Shown piece after piece: positions 26,690 through 34,461 of a stretch of 34,579 nucleotides of DNA (position 1 is its first letter; each line of letters begins with the position of its first letter). The DNA is taken from assembly GCF_017814435.1 (NCBI RefSeq), contig NZ_JAGJCB010000029.1:1-34579 (forward strand). The letters run 5' to 3'. This stretch comes from Mariniflexile gromovii. Lineage in GTDB: Bacteria > Bacteroidota > Bacteroidia > Flavobacteriales > Flavobacteriaceae. The position numbers and the translations under genes were made by a program. Below the pieces are notes generated by a model. It made no database searches, was not told the DNA's origin, and saw only the letters and a list, made by a program, of their open reading frames with translations.

Positions 26690-26743
26690 TAGTTAAATAA
26701 CTATATATTTAGTTGTATAACTATAAAAATAGTTATAGGTTTG
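26690..26743 (+). promoter_or_regulatory. BlaI-type operator array over the blaI promoter
   Basis: Two palindromes, TAGTTAAATAACTA (26690-26703) and TAGTTGTATAACTA (26710-26723), and a third half-site TAGTT at 26730 repeat with a period of exactly 20 bp. AACTATAAAAATAGTT also forms a palindrome across 26719-26734. The promoter TTG (26713-26715), 20 nt, TAGGTTTG (26736-26743) fits the flavobacterial consensus fully and is embedded in the sites. Repression by the BlaI-family product 100 bp downstream is the natural reading. Confidence 0.65.
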
Positions 26744-26747
26744 TATT

Positions 26748-26830
26748 GCGTTAGGGGTTGCAGCGGAAAGCCCACAGCGAGGTACGAGCGAGGACTTGCA
26801 GCGAAAAACCCGACCCTTGTGGTAACGCCC
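26748..26830. repeat. Dispersed repeat element, copy 2, in the blaI leader
   Basis: The 83-bp element starts GCGTTAGGG and ends GGTAACGCCC like copy 1 at 21961, and shares 28 identical nt at the right side (26806-26833). The interior carries ttgcagcggaaagccc and acttgcagcgaaaa, a partial internal repeat. It would lie in the transcribed leader of blaI. Confidence 0.75.
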
Positions 26831-26843
26831 AAAAAAATTTTAT

Positions 26844-27203
26844 ATGGAAAAGTTAACAAACAAAGAGGAGGAAATTATGCACATATTATGGAAGCTTGAA
26901 AAGGCTTTTGTAAAAGATGTTTTGGCTGAAATTAAAGATGAAAAACCGCACTATAACACGCTTTCTACCATTATTAGAAACCTTGAGGACAAAGGCTATG
27001 TGAGCTATAATGCCTACGGAAAAACCCACCAATACTACCCTATTGTGAGTAAGGAAGATTATAAAAAACGGTTTATGACCTTGGCCATTGATAACTATTT
27101 TAATAATTCGTATAAAAATGTGGTGTCTTTTTTTGCTAAGGAAGAAAAGATAAGTGTAGCCGATTTAAAAGAAATAATTGCCTTAATTGAAAAAGATAAA
27201 TAA
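26844..27203 (+). CDS. BlaI/MecI/CopY family repressor
   Basis: A 119-aa winged-helix repressor. The start KLTNKEEEIMHILWKLEKAF and the recognition region HYNTLSTIIRNLEDKGYVSY (about residues 38-57) are typical of the family, followed by a C-terminal dimerisation helix pair. BlaI proteins bind palindromes as dimers and are inactivated by proteolysis triggered by the partner M56 sensor protein. That partner begins 2 bp after the stop here, and an operator array lies upstream. No beta-lactamase gene is in the window, so the regulon lies elsewhere or is the pair itself. Confidence 0.95.
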   Translation: MEKLTNKEEEIMHILWKLEKAFVKDVLAEIKDEKPHYNTLSTIIRNLEDKGYVSYNAYGKTHQYYPIVSKEDYKKRFMTLAIDNYFNNSYKNVVSFFAKEEKISVADLKEIIALIEKDK

Positions 27204-27205
27204 TT

Positions 27206-29161
27206 ATGGAATATCTACTAAAAGTAAGCGCAGTTGTAGTTATTTTTTATTTAAGCTATAAGATATTCTTGCAGCGGGAAACCTTTTTTGAACAAAACAG
27301 ATGGTTTTTGTTAATGGGTTTAATTACTGCGTTTTTATTGCCTTTTTTAGTGATTCCTGTATATGTTGAGGCTACCCCAGTAGATTTTTCCAATTATATT
27401 TTTGAAACTGCAATAACTGTCGAGAACCCTGAAAAACCATTTAACATACTAGATTATTTACCTGTGGTTTATGGTTTGGGTGTTTTGTTTTTTTCTGTTC
27501 GATTTTTAGTCCAATTCACCTCATTAACACTCGTGATTTTTAAAAACAAAGCAGAAAAAATAAGTGGTTTTAGATATATTATAACAGCCCATAAAGTATC
27601 GCCATTTTCATTTTTTAAATGGATTGTTTACAACCCTGAACAATTTAGCAGCAGCGAATTGGAGCAAATTATAACCCATGAGAAAGTACATGCAAACCAA
27701 CTTCATTCTTTTGATATTTTATTAACCCATCTTGGTTGTATTGCACTTTGGTTCAATCCTTTTATATGGCTATACAACAAAGATTTAAAGCAAAACCTGG
27801 AATTTATTGCCGATAACATTGCTGCTACCAAAACCGACTGCAAAAAAAACTACCAATATACCTTACTTAAAACAAGCATGCCATCTCATCAAATGGCTTT
27901 AAGTAATCCTTTTTATAATTCATTAATCAAAAAACGAATCGTTATGTTACACAAATCAAAATCAAAAAAAATCAATCTTATTAAGTATGCTTTGGTAATG
28001 CCGCTTCTTGCTGCTTTTCTAATGAGTTTTAATACTGAAGAAGTTTATGTTGAACAGCAAAAACCTTCTCCTGAAGCTTCCACAGAAAATGATGTGATAA
28101 AAGTTATTATTTCCAAGGAATTCACTGAAGCCGATTTAGAAAATCTCCAAAAAGAACTAAAACTCGAAGGTTACACCGCAAAATTTAAGGGCATAAAGCG
28201 TAATAATAAGAATGAAATTACTGCTATTAAAATTGAAGTAACTTCTAAATCTTCAAATGCCAATTATAGCATTGATGGAGATGAGGCTATAAGTCCTATA
28301 AAAATAAGTTTGAACAATAACAATATCTCGATAGGCAATGGCAACATGATGAAAGAAAAACATGTGGTTATTATTTCTGACGAAGAAGAAGATGAAGAAG
28401 ATAAAATTGTTCATACTGGCCGTGAAAAAAAGGTCATTGTAATTTCATCTGACGATGACGATGATACTATTGTAAAAGAAGAAATTATTATTAAAAACGG
28501 AGACACCATTAAACATAATAAAAATTCAGGCAACGATTTAAAAACTTGGAAAATAACCGTTGGAAAAAATGCCGCTTCAGATACTATAAGTTTTCACCCT
28601 TCTAATTCTCAGCCTTCTAAAAAAAGGGTTGGTTTAAATTGGGTTTCAGATGAAGACAAAAAGGTTAGTTTTCATACTAAAAGTGAGTCTAAAGTAAAGA
28701 TTCTTACATCGGGAGATAAAGAGCCTTTATTTATTGTAGACGGTAAAGAAATAACAAAAGAGGAATTTCAATCGTTAGACCAAAATGACATTGGGACAAT
28801 AACTCTTTTAACAGATACAAATGCCACTAAAGCTTACGGTGACAGAGGTAAAGATGGAGTTTTTATACTTACAACAAAAAAAGAATACAAAATCGAAATG
28901 AACAACGGTAGCAAAGTTAACAAAGCAACCTCAATGAAAGAAGGAAATCTAACTTCTTATGACGGTAATGCCATTCTCAAAGTTAAAAACGAAGGAACCT
29001 TAGTATTTATTGATGGTAAAGAAAAAACTTTAAAAGAAGCAGAACAGCTTTCCCCAGAAAATATAGAAACTATTAATGTACTCAAAAGGAAAGAAGCAAC
29101 TAAAAAATTTGGAGAAAAAGCAAAAAATGGCGTTGTTGAAATAACGACTAAAAAGAAGTGA
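27206..29161 (+). CDS. M56 (BlaR1-type) membrane metallopeptidase with TonB-plug-like repeats
   Basis: The 651-aa protein has membrane segments at about 3-22, 33-54, 84-112 and 260-274. The M56 zinc site is HEKVH (158-162) with a third ligand in the later EFIAD motif (Glu199). After the last membrane segment comes a long extracytoplasmic part with acidic runs (DEEEDEED, DDDDD) and no penicillin-binding domain. Two C-terminal repeats (about 508-558 and 598-650) each read xFI(V/D)GKE...I..I.(V/L)L...A(T/K)..(Y/F)G...(K)(D/N)GV..(I/L)TTKK, a TonB-receptor plug-like fold. The protein likely senses an envelope signal and cleaves or releases BlaI. The signal is unknown. Confidence 0.9.
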   Translation: MEYLLKVSAVVVIFYLSYKIFLQRETFFEQNRWFLLMGLITAFLLPFLVIPVYVEATPVDFSNYIFETAITVENPEKPFNILDYLPVVYGLGVLFFSVRFLVQFTSLTLVIFKNKAEKISGFRYIITAHKVSPFSFFKWIVYNPEQFSSSELEQIITHEKVHANQLHSFDILLTHLGCIALWFNPFIWLYNKDLKQNLEFIADNIAATKTDCKKNYQYTLLKTSMPSHQMALSNPFYNSLIKKRIVMLHKSKSKKINLIKYALVMPLLAAFLMSFNTEEVYVEQQKPSPEASTENDVIKVIISKEFTEADLENLQKELKLEGYTAKFKGIKRNNKNEITAIKIEVTSKSSNANYSIDGDEAISPIKISLNNNNISIGNGNMMKEKHVVIISDEEEDEEDKIVHTGREKKVIVISSDDDDDTIVKEEIIIKNGDTIKHNKNSGNDLKTWKITVGKNAASDTISFHPSNSQPSKKRVGLNWVSDEDKKVSFHTKSESKVKILTSGDKEPLFIVDGKEITKEEFQSLDQNDIGTITLLTDTNATKAYGDRGKDGVFILTTKKEYKIEMNNGSKVNKATSMKEGNLTSYDGNAILKVKNEGTLVFIDGKEKTLKEAEQLSPENIETINVLKRKEATKKFGEKAKNGVVEITTKKK

Positions 29162-29179
29162 TTTCCCTTTAGAATATGA

Positions 29180-29215
29180 GACCTCACAGGTTTTTGAAAC
29201 CTGTGAGGTCTTTTT
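29180..29215 (+). terminator. Strong terminator after the M56 peptidase gene
   Basis: A perfect 14-bp stem, GACCTCACAGGTTT (29180-29193) and AAACCTGTGAGGTC (29197-29210), has a TTG loop and a five-T tail. The same hairpin sequence is familiar as a dispersed repeat in Flavobacteriaceae genomes, so it may be a mobile palindrome used as a terminator. Confidence 0.85.
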
Positions 29216-29225
29216 GTTTATACCA

Positions 29226-31189
29226 CTAATTAACCACTAATTTATGTGTTTTGGTGTTGCCTTCATAATTTACATGAAGCAAATACATACCGCTTGATAC
29301 ATCCAAATCTATTTCAGAATTGGCATTTATTATAAAGGTTTTCAATTTTCTGCCATCCAAAGAAAACACTTCTACAGTACTTTCATTTTTTATACCATTT
29401 ATAAAAACAGTGCCAGCTGAAGGGTTTGGGAATATTTTAATGGAAGATGCTTTTTCATCTTGCACGCTTAACGCCTGACTCCAGACTTGCCCAACACTAT
29501 TTCCCCATAAATATTCAACCAAATCGGGGTAATCTATAAACGGGTTTCTGTTGAATTGCCAAGTATAAACCACGTTGTTTCTGTTCATTTCAAAATCGTC
29601 TGGTGGGTCGTTTCTATGCCAATCTAAAAGCGTTGCTAAATCTCCAAATTGTCCTGTGACACCTTCGGGGTAACCGTTCACTATTTCCAATCCGTATAAC
29701 GTACCGCCATATAAAATACACTTCTGGCAACATCGCCTTTAAATTTTCCCAAAGTTCCTGATGGCCCATTGTACTGTCCGTAAAACTGATTGCCCCTACT
29801 ACTATTTTCAGGTCCATCGGCAGCTCTTAAAGCATGCGCATCGGAGTTTCCGTGGCGTAAAGAATCGGCTGTGGTGTTCCAAAACACATCCTTTCCATCT
29901 ACAATATCATCTAAATCGATGCTGTAAAATCCACCTCGCGAACGCGGAAATGTATGCTCTCTATTCCACTTACCCGTACTTGTAGAGGTGGTTTGAAAAT
30001 CGAGTTTTGCACGTCCAATTTCTTTATAAACCAACCAAACCTGATTACTGTTTGCGGGGTTTTGGTCGGCTTCCTTTAAAATATCAATAACATCATTATA
30101 AGTTTGCGCCCGTACAACACCTTCTTCTGCAATAATATCTTGCATAGCTTGACGCAAAACACTACCAGATTTTCCATCTAAATTATTATAATAGCCCGTT
30201 GGTTGAGTGCTTGCTACGTTTTCATAAGTTGGATTGATAGGTGTTCCAAATGACGCCACTTGAAAATCGTTATCTACCACCCGGATTCGTAAATTGTTGT
30301 TTAAGGAATAATTTGGCGATACCAAACCAGACAATTTCATAAGCATTTCTTCATCGCCTTCGTCAAAAGCATCATCTACCAATGTTATGCTTGTTGATGC
30401 TGTATTTGAACCATTAGGTATGGTTATAGATGTATTTCCTATGAAATCTGAAGTATTAAAAGTACCGTTATTAAATGCTATTGAAAAATTAATATCGGAA
30501 GTTACGGTTTGTTCTGAGGTGAAAACAACATCAAACGTATCGCCTTCATTATAACTTGTTTCAGCAACCGTTATTAATATACCGTTTAAAACAATACCGC
30601 TTCCATCGTTCAATTGTCTGGGAGTTGGTGCTTTTACCGTGTAAGAACCATCATTGTTTCTTTGAATTGAATTGGTATTGTTGGTTGTTCCTTCGGTAAT
30701 TATACTAATTGAAGGATTAAAAGCTGAAAATATGGAAACAAATTCTACACCATCTGATTGTGTGGTTCTGTAAATTAATACATCTATAAGTGTGTCGTCT
30801 ACATAGGCTTTTACGGGTTCTTCAAAATCCAAATCATCTGCCCTATAGATAGCTACAGCATCTACGCCATTCTGTATAACATTTGCAGGAATTACATATT
30901 GTGGAAACGGTGATACATTTGTACTACCTATTAAGAGTACCCCATTAATATCAGTCTCATATCCATCTAAATCTAAAGCCATATAGCTTTTGTGTTGCCC
31001 GTTTGTTGAACCATTAAAAAACACAACAACATAGCCATCTAACGGAAAATTTGGCGTTTCGGAAAGTAATTCTATAAATTCTAGATCATCTGTTCCAGGT
31101 GTATCGCAATCCAATTCATTGATGACTATTTGACTTAAAGCTACTTGAGAAACTAAAAAGAAAAGAAATAAAATGGTGTTTTTGGTCAT
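29226..31189 (-). pseudogene. Secreted endonuclease I with T9SS domain, frameshifted
   Basis: The intact reading would be a single protein of about 650 aa. It has a signal peptide (MTKNTILFLFFLVSQVALSQ, start 31189), a lamin-tail-like domain (IVINELDCDTPGTDDLEFIE), a Calx-beta domain, and an endonuclease I nuclease domain with NREHTFPRS and SRGNQFYG. A C-terminal type IX sorting domain follows (IKIFPNPSAGTVFING, ending KTHKLVVN). The frame breaks near 29690: the first part ends GDVARSVFYMAVRYTDWK, and the next frame continues YGLEIVNGYPEGVTGQFGD. A single-base deletion explains it and removes the end of the nuclease and the secretion signal. It may be a real lesion or a sequence error; there is no homopolymer at the site. 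Confidence 0.85.
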
Positions 31190-31204
31190 AAAGCTGCATT
31201 TTGG

Positions 31205-31212
31205 CAAAGGTA
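31205..31212 (-). promoter_or_regulatory. -7 element of the endonuclease gene promoter
   Basis: On the minus strand TACCTTTG matches TAnnTTTG, 15 bp before the preferred ATG at 31189. No -33 TTG is seen. The short distance also supports this start over the one at 31207. Confidence 0.4.
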
Positions 31213-31253
31213 CCGATCTTAAATTAGTTTATAAATTTCTATTTAAAACTTTA

Positions 31254-31334
31254 ACTAAACTTAATATACGATTACCTTTAATCGATAAAATAAAGATTCA
31301 TTTTCTTAAAAATAAAATTCTAACTAAGTTTAGT
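31254..31334. promoter_or_regulatory. 10-bp inverted repeat in the divergent intergenic region
   Basis: ACTAAACTTA (31254-31263) and TAAGTTTAGT (31325-31334) are perfectly complementary and 61 nt apart, between the divergent endonuclease and 50-aa genes. The right arm touches a -7-like TATTTTTG (31334-31341). A looped operator is possible; chance is also possible in A/T-rich DNA. Confidence 0.3.
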
Positions 31335-31345
31335 ATTTTTGTAAT

Positions 31346-31498
31346 ATGAGGAAGCAAATATTCAAATTTTTAGCAAAGCTTAATAAAACCATTTTACCAA
31401 GTTATTCTAAAAAACAATTGGATTTGGCCAAAGCCACCAAACTCCAAATGGCCATAATTGGTTGGAGGTGGTTTGTAACAAAAAATGCATTGGATTGA
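31346..31498 (+). CDS. 50-aa conserved-type small basic protein
   Basis: The ORF from the ATG at 31346 to the TGA at 31498 starts MRKQIFKFLAKLNKTILPSY and ends GWRWFVTKNALD. Short basic proteins with the pattern LPS(Y/F)...LDL.KA.K.Q....GWR..VT.NALD are common in Flavobacteriaceae and are sometimes labelled SsrA-binding protein, though they lack the SmpB fold. I treat it as a conserved small protein of unknown function. A -7-like TATTTTTG sits only 4 bp before the ATG, so the real promoter may be elsewhere. Confidence 0.7.
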   Translation: MRKQIFKFLAKLNKTILPSYSKKQLDLAKATKLQMAIIGWRWFVTKNALD

Positions 31499-31506
31499 AC
31501 CTACAA

Positions 31507-31527
31507 CTTAAAAATATTATTTTTAAG
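31507..31527 (+). terminator. Weak A/T-rich hairpin after the 50-aa gene
   Basis: CTTAAAAATA and TATTTTTAAG form a perfect 10-bp inverted repeat around one central base, 8 bp past the TGA. The stem is nearly all A/T, so strength is doubtful. Confidence 0.35.
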
Positions 31528-31549
31528 ACTATTAATGGATAGGGCGGGC

Positions 31550-31611
31550 AAAGTGAACCACTTGCGGCGGATGAAAGTGAGCATAGCAAAGTAAGCGCTC
31601 AAAATCGATTC
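31550..31611. repeat. IS21 left-end terminal repeats
   Basis: From outside in: AAAGTGAACCACT (31550-31562), TGCGGCGGATGAAAGTGAGC at 31563-31582 continuing ATAG to 31586, then AAAATCGATTC (31601-31611). The same modules recur inverted at the right end, but the outer two exchange their tails. Confidence 0.8.
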
Positions 31612-31625
31612 ATTTGTGGTTAAAT

Positions 31626-32357
31626 TTAGTATTTATTTTTCAATTTTTTACGCATGGACTCTCCTTTAATATCTATTCTATGTGCATTATGCACAAGGCG
31701 GTCTAAAATGGCATCTGCGATGGTTTGTTCCCCTATAATTTCATGCCATGCTTCCACGGGTAATTGGGAGGCTATAATGATACTGTGTTCGCTATGTCTA
31801 TCTTCTATGATTTCCATAAAAGAATGTCTGTTTATGGCATCTAAAGCTTTAAGTCCGAAGTCATCAATAATAAGCAGGTCCTGTTTTTATAGTTTATTGA
31901 TTTGTTTTAGACAAGATCCATCAGCTTTTGAGGTTTTAAGCATGGTAAAAAGTTTGTTCGTGTTAAAATACATAACCTTATACCCTAATGAGCATGCTTG
32001 GTGACCAATGGCCGATGCCATATAGCTTTTGCCAGCACCCGTACTTCCTGTATCAAGTATATCCTGCTTGTGCTTTATAAAATCACAGCTGGCAAAGCGT
32101 TGGATTTGATTTTTATCTAATTCTCTAGAGGGGTCAAAATCTATAGCTTCCATAACGGCGCTGTACCTAAAGCGTGCTGCTTTTGTTAACCGTTCTATTT
32201 TTCGATCTTGGCGGTCATCCCATTCGCTTTGGATGAGATATGCTACAAGTTCATCACTGATATAGTTTATACTTTGTGGCGATAAACTGCTGTTAAAGGC
32301 TCTGTACATACCGTATAGCCTTAGTTGTTTCATGTGTTCCAATGTCTGTTTATTCAT
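31626..32357 (-). pseudogene. istB: IstB-like ATPase of IS21, premature stop
   Basis: IstB is the AAA+ helper ATPase of IS21 transposition. The full frame would be 243 aa, the normal size. Walker A is GSTGAGKSYMASAIGHQA and Walker B is DLLIIDDFGL. One in-frame TAA at 31887-31889 splits it (QINKL, stop, KQDLLIID); a single base change from a Lys codon (AAA) would give it. The frame is open on both sides. It begins 17 bp after the istA stop. Confidence 0.9.
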
Positions 32358-32374
32358 TGTTTTTTGGTTTTAAT

Positions 32375-33918
32375 TTATTTGTAATAATGGCTTCCTCTAA
32401 TGTTATTGTGATTTGGGACCTCAAGTTGGTCTTCAATGTCTTCATCTAAAGTGTCCCAGCCGTTTTTAAGGATACGCTCAATAATATTGTAGTTTGCGCA
32501 CCATAATCCAAGGCGCGTTTGCAGGCATTATCCAGTCGTGTATTACCTACCTTTTTTGTGAAGTGTAATATGCCCAGACACGATTTATAGGATTGCTCTG
32601 GGTGTTGTTTCTTTTCTAGTATATTAATGATTAGTGCCTTGCAATGGTCACCTATCTGCGCAGCCCAGGCAATGAACTTTTCACTGCTCCACTCGCTGAT
32701 AAAGCGGTGGTGGGAAGGCATGTGCTCCTTTATGGTGCTATATCCATATTTTTGCTTGGTTCTTGGATGTACCGTAAGTAGTTCCTGCTGATGGTAAATC
32801 TCTACTGCGCTATCTGAGTAAACCACTTTGACGCGCTTGCCTATATGATGATAGGGCAAACTATAATAGTGTTTGTCCTTGCTAAAATAAATATGGCTGT
32901 TTTTATGGACCGTTGCATTGGCATAGCGCTTGATCTCATAGCGTTTGGCTGGCAATGGTTTAAGCTGATGTTTTTCGATCTCTTCAAATAACGAATAGCG
33001 GGAGTATTCACGTCCTCTAAAAGACATACTATTATGCGAGGGTAGCAGTTCTAATATAGCTTTGTTAAGTTCAGACCTAGTATGAAAGGTTTGGTTGCGC
33101 AAGGGCGCAAATACGCGTGTATATATGATGCGTACAGCATTTTCAACAATGGCTTTGTCCCTGAGTCTGTAAGCTCTGGTTGGAAGTACTGCCGTTTCAT
33201 AATGCTCAGCAAAATCTACAAAAGTTTCATTTACCTTAGGTTCATATCGACTGCTTTTGGTTACTGCCGCCCTCAAATTATCGGGCACTAAAGCCTGTGG
33301 AACACCGCCATAAAACCAAAGCGCGTTTTCTATACAAGCGATAAAGTCTTCTTTTTTTTGACTCTCACACGCCTCAACATATGTATATTGACTACTGCCC
33401 AATACACATACAAAGACCTCTAAATCTTGTATCTCTCCTGTGTAGCGATCCACTATAGAAAGCTTTTTGCCCGTAAAATCGATGAAAAGTTTATCGCCAG
33501 CTTTATGTGTAAAATGCATAACCGGAGAGACTTCTTTGACCCACTCTCTGTACCAATACCTAAACTGGGAAAGTCTGTAGCCATCTGGATGTTTGGTGAG
33601 GTACTCTTGCCAGAGTAGCTCCTTGGTCACCCCTGTTTTGCGCAGTTCTTTATCAAAATAGGGAAAATACTTTTCTAGGGTTAATAGCTGTTGGCTCTTG
33701 CCTTTTTGGTCGGTTTTAAAAAGCCTGTTCAGCTCCTCAAGTGTCATGGCGGACACTTCGTAACTCGTCAGTTGGTACCGCTTAAAAAAATCTATATATT
33801 TAGTGATGGTATTGCGTGATAATCCTAACTGTAGGGTTATTTGACGCTTGCTGACTCCTTCACTTTAAAGTTTGAAAATCTGTTTTATTTTTCGCATATC
33901 TATTTGTTTGTTGTCCAT
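32375..33918 (-). pseudogene. istA: IstA-like transposase of IS21, premature stop and frameshift
   Basis: The intact reading is about 514 aa from the ATG at 33918. The N-terminal helix-turn-helix reads MDNKQIDMRKIKQIFKL, then an in-frame TAA, then SEGVSKRQITLQLGLSRNTI. The rve/DDE core has GDKLFIDFTGKKLSIVD, VPDNLRAAV and a later Glu in the IVENAVRIIYTRVF region. Near the end a 1-nt deletion shifts the frame: the expected tail NIIERILKNGWDTLDEDIED...HYYK is in the next frame and ends at 32375. The element is therefore doubly inactivated here. Confidence 0.9.
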
Positions 33919-33940
33919 AATATCTTTTATAAAAGATATT
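33919..33940. repeat. Perfect palindrome directly before istA
   Basis: An uninterrupted 22-bp palindrome (AATATCTTTTA and its complement) ends one base before the istA ATG. It could be a repressor operator, or an mRNA hairpin that blocks translation from outside transcripts, a known IS strategy. Role inferred. Confidence 0.6.
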
Positions 33941-33956
33941 TAAAGCTTTACGAATA

Positions 33957-34012
33957 GAATCGATTTTTAGTGGTTCACTTTCACCCGCCGCACTATGCTC
34001 ACTTTAATCCGC
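33957..34012. repeat. IS21 right-end terminal repeats
   Basis: Read on the minus strand from outside in: GCGGATTAAAGTGAGCATAG (33993-34012), TGCGGCGGGTGAAAGTGAAC continuing CACT (33969-33992), then AAAATCGATTC (33957-33967). The outer unit matches 19 of 20 bases with left-end positions 31567-31586. Confidence 0.8.
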
Positions 34013-34015
34013 TGT

Positions 34016-34315
34016 GGGTGGTATACTATGCCCCTTTTTTGCATCGTTGCCATCTCCATAGGTTATAATGGCTTCACAGCCCTGCTCCTCCTGTTCGGCT
34101 TTGGAAAGGTGTTTAAAATCGATGGTTATAAAATAGCTTCTGTCCATCAGGCTCTTGGCAATGACCGAGGCATCGGTCACCAACCAAAAACAGACTGCCT
34201 TTTCCGCTAAATAGTGAACGCCGTCGGTAAAGCGTGTTTGGATGAGCGGTAATTGAAAAAACCGTGTGCTGCCACAAAATTGTTGCAGGCTTTCCCGTAA
34301 TGTTATAATTTGGTG
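34016..34315 (-). pseudogene. DUF6876-like gene, truncated by IS21
   Basis: The minus-strand frame reads LRESLQQFCGSTRFFQLPLI, then TRFTDGVHYLAEKAVCFWLV, then TIDFKHLSKAEQEEQGCEAI and ends YGDGNDAKKGHSI at the IS21 edge. The LQQF-GS/T and TDGV-YLAEKA-WL pattern resembles DUF6876 proteins, small accessory proteins of Bacteroidota conjugative elements. No ATG lies between the upstream stop (34316-34318) and the conserved start, so the 5' end is also damaged or uses a rare start. The C-terminal part is missing and does not reappear left of the IS21. Confidence 0.65.
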
Positions 34316-34316
34316 T

Positions 34317-34354
34317 TAAAAAGAGGGCGCTAGGTAAAAGGGAGCGCCCTCTTT
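34317..34354 (-). terminator. Terminator after the ssb fragment
   Basis: AAAGAGGGCGCT (34320-34331) and AGCGCCCTCTTT (34343-34354) form a perfect 12-bp stem, loop 11 nt. On the minus strand a T run follows. It lies 17 bp past the ssb stop. Confidence 0.85.
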
Positions 34355-34370
34355 ATTTTCCATGGTCGGA

Positions 34371-34461
34371 CTATTGATTTCCTCCCAACAAAAGGATTTC
34401 ACCCACTACCACTTCGGTCACATAACGTTTTGCGCCGTCCTTGTCCTCGTAACTTCTAGAG
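34371..34461 (-). pseudogene. ssb: C-terminal fragment of a single-stranded DNA-binding protein gene
   Basis: The minus-strand frame reads SRSYEDKDGAKRYVTEVVVG then EILLLGGNQ and stops at 34371. This is the last part of the SSB OB-fold (RSYEDKDGxKRYVTEVV) without the usual acidic tail, as in SSBs of conjugative elements. The gene is cut at about 34461 by the end of an IS3-family element. Confidence 0.8.

Larger units (their letters stand above)
31543..34015 (-). mobile_element. IS21-family insertion sequence, decayed
   Basis: About 2.47 kb, containing istA and istB in the usual order on the minus strand and flanked by multiple terminal repeats, the IS21 hallmark. Both genes carry inactivating mutations, so this copy cannot move on its own. 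The exact edges are estimated from the repeats, and no convincing target-site duplication was found. The right edge abuts a truncated DUF6876-like gene. Confidence 0.85.

Noticed and set aside
29680-29700. Programmed frameshift joining the two parts of the endonuclease gene
   Set aside because: There is no slippery heptamer or downstream stem-loop, and the family is normally encoded in one frame.
31334-31346. Leaderless transcription of the 50-aa gene from TATTTTTG
   Set aside because: The -7 match is in A/T-rich DNA without a -33 element, so it may be chance; no claim is made.
31626-33918. Stop-codon readthrough or TAA reassignment, since istA and istB both have a single in-frame TAA after KL
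   Set aside because: All core genes here use TAA as a normal stop, and istA also has a frameshift, so ordinary decay is simpler.
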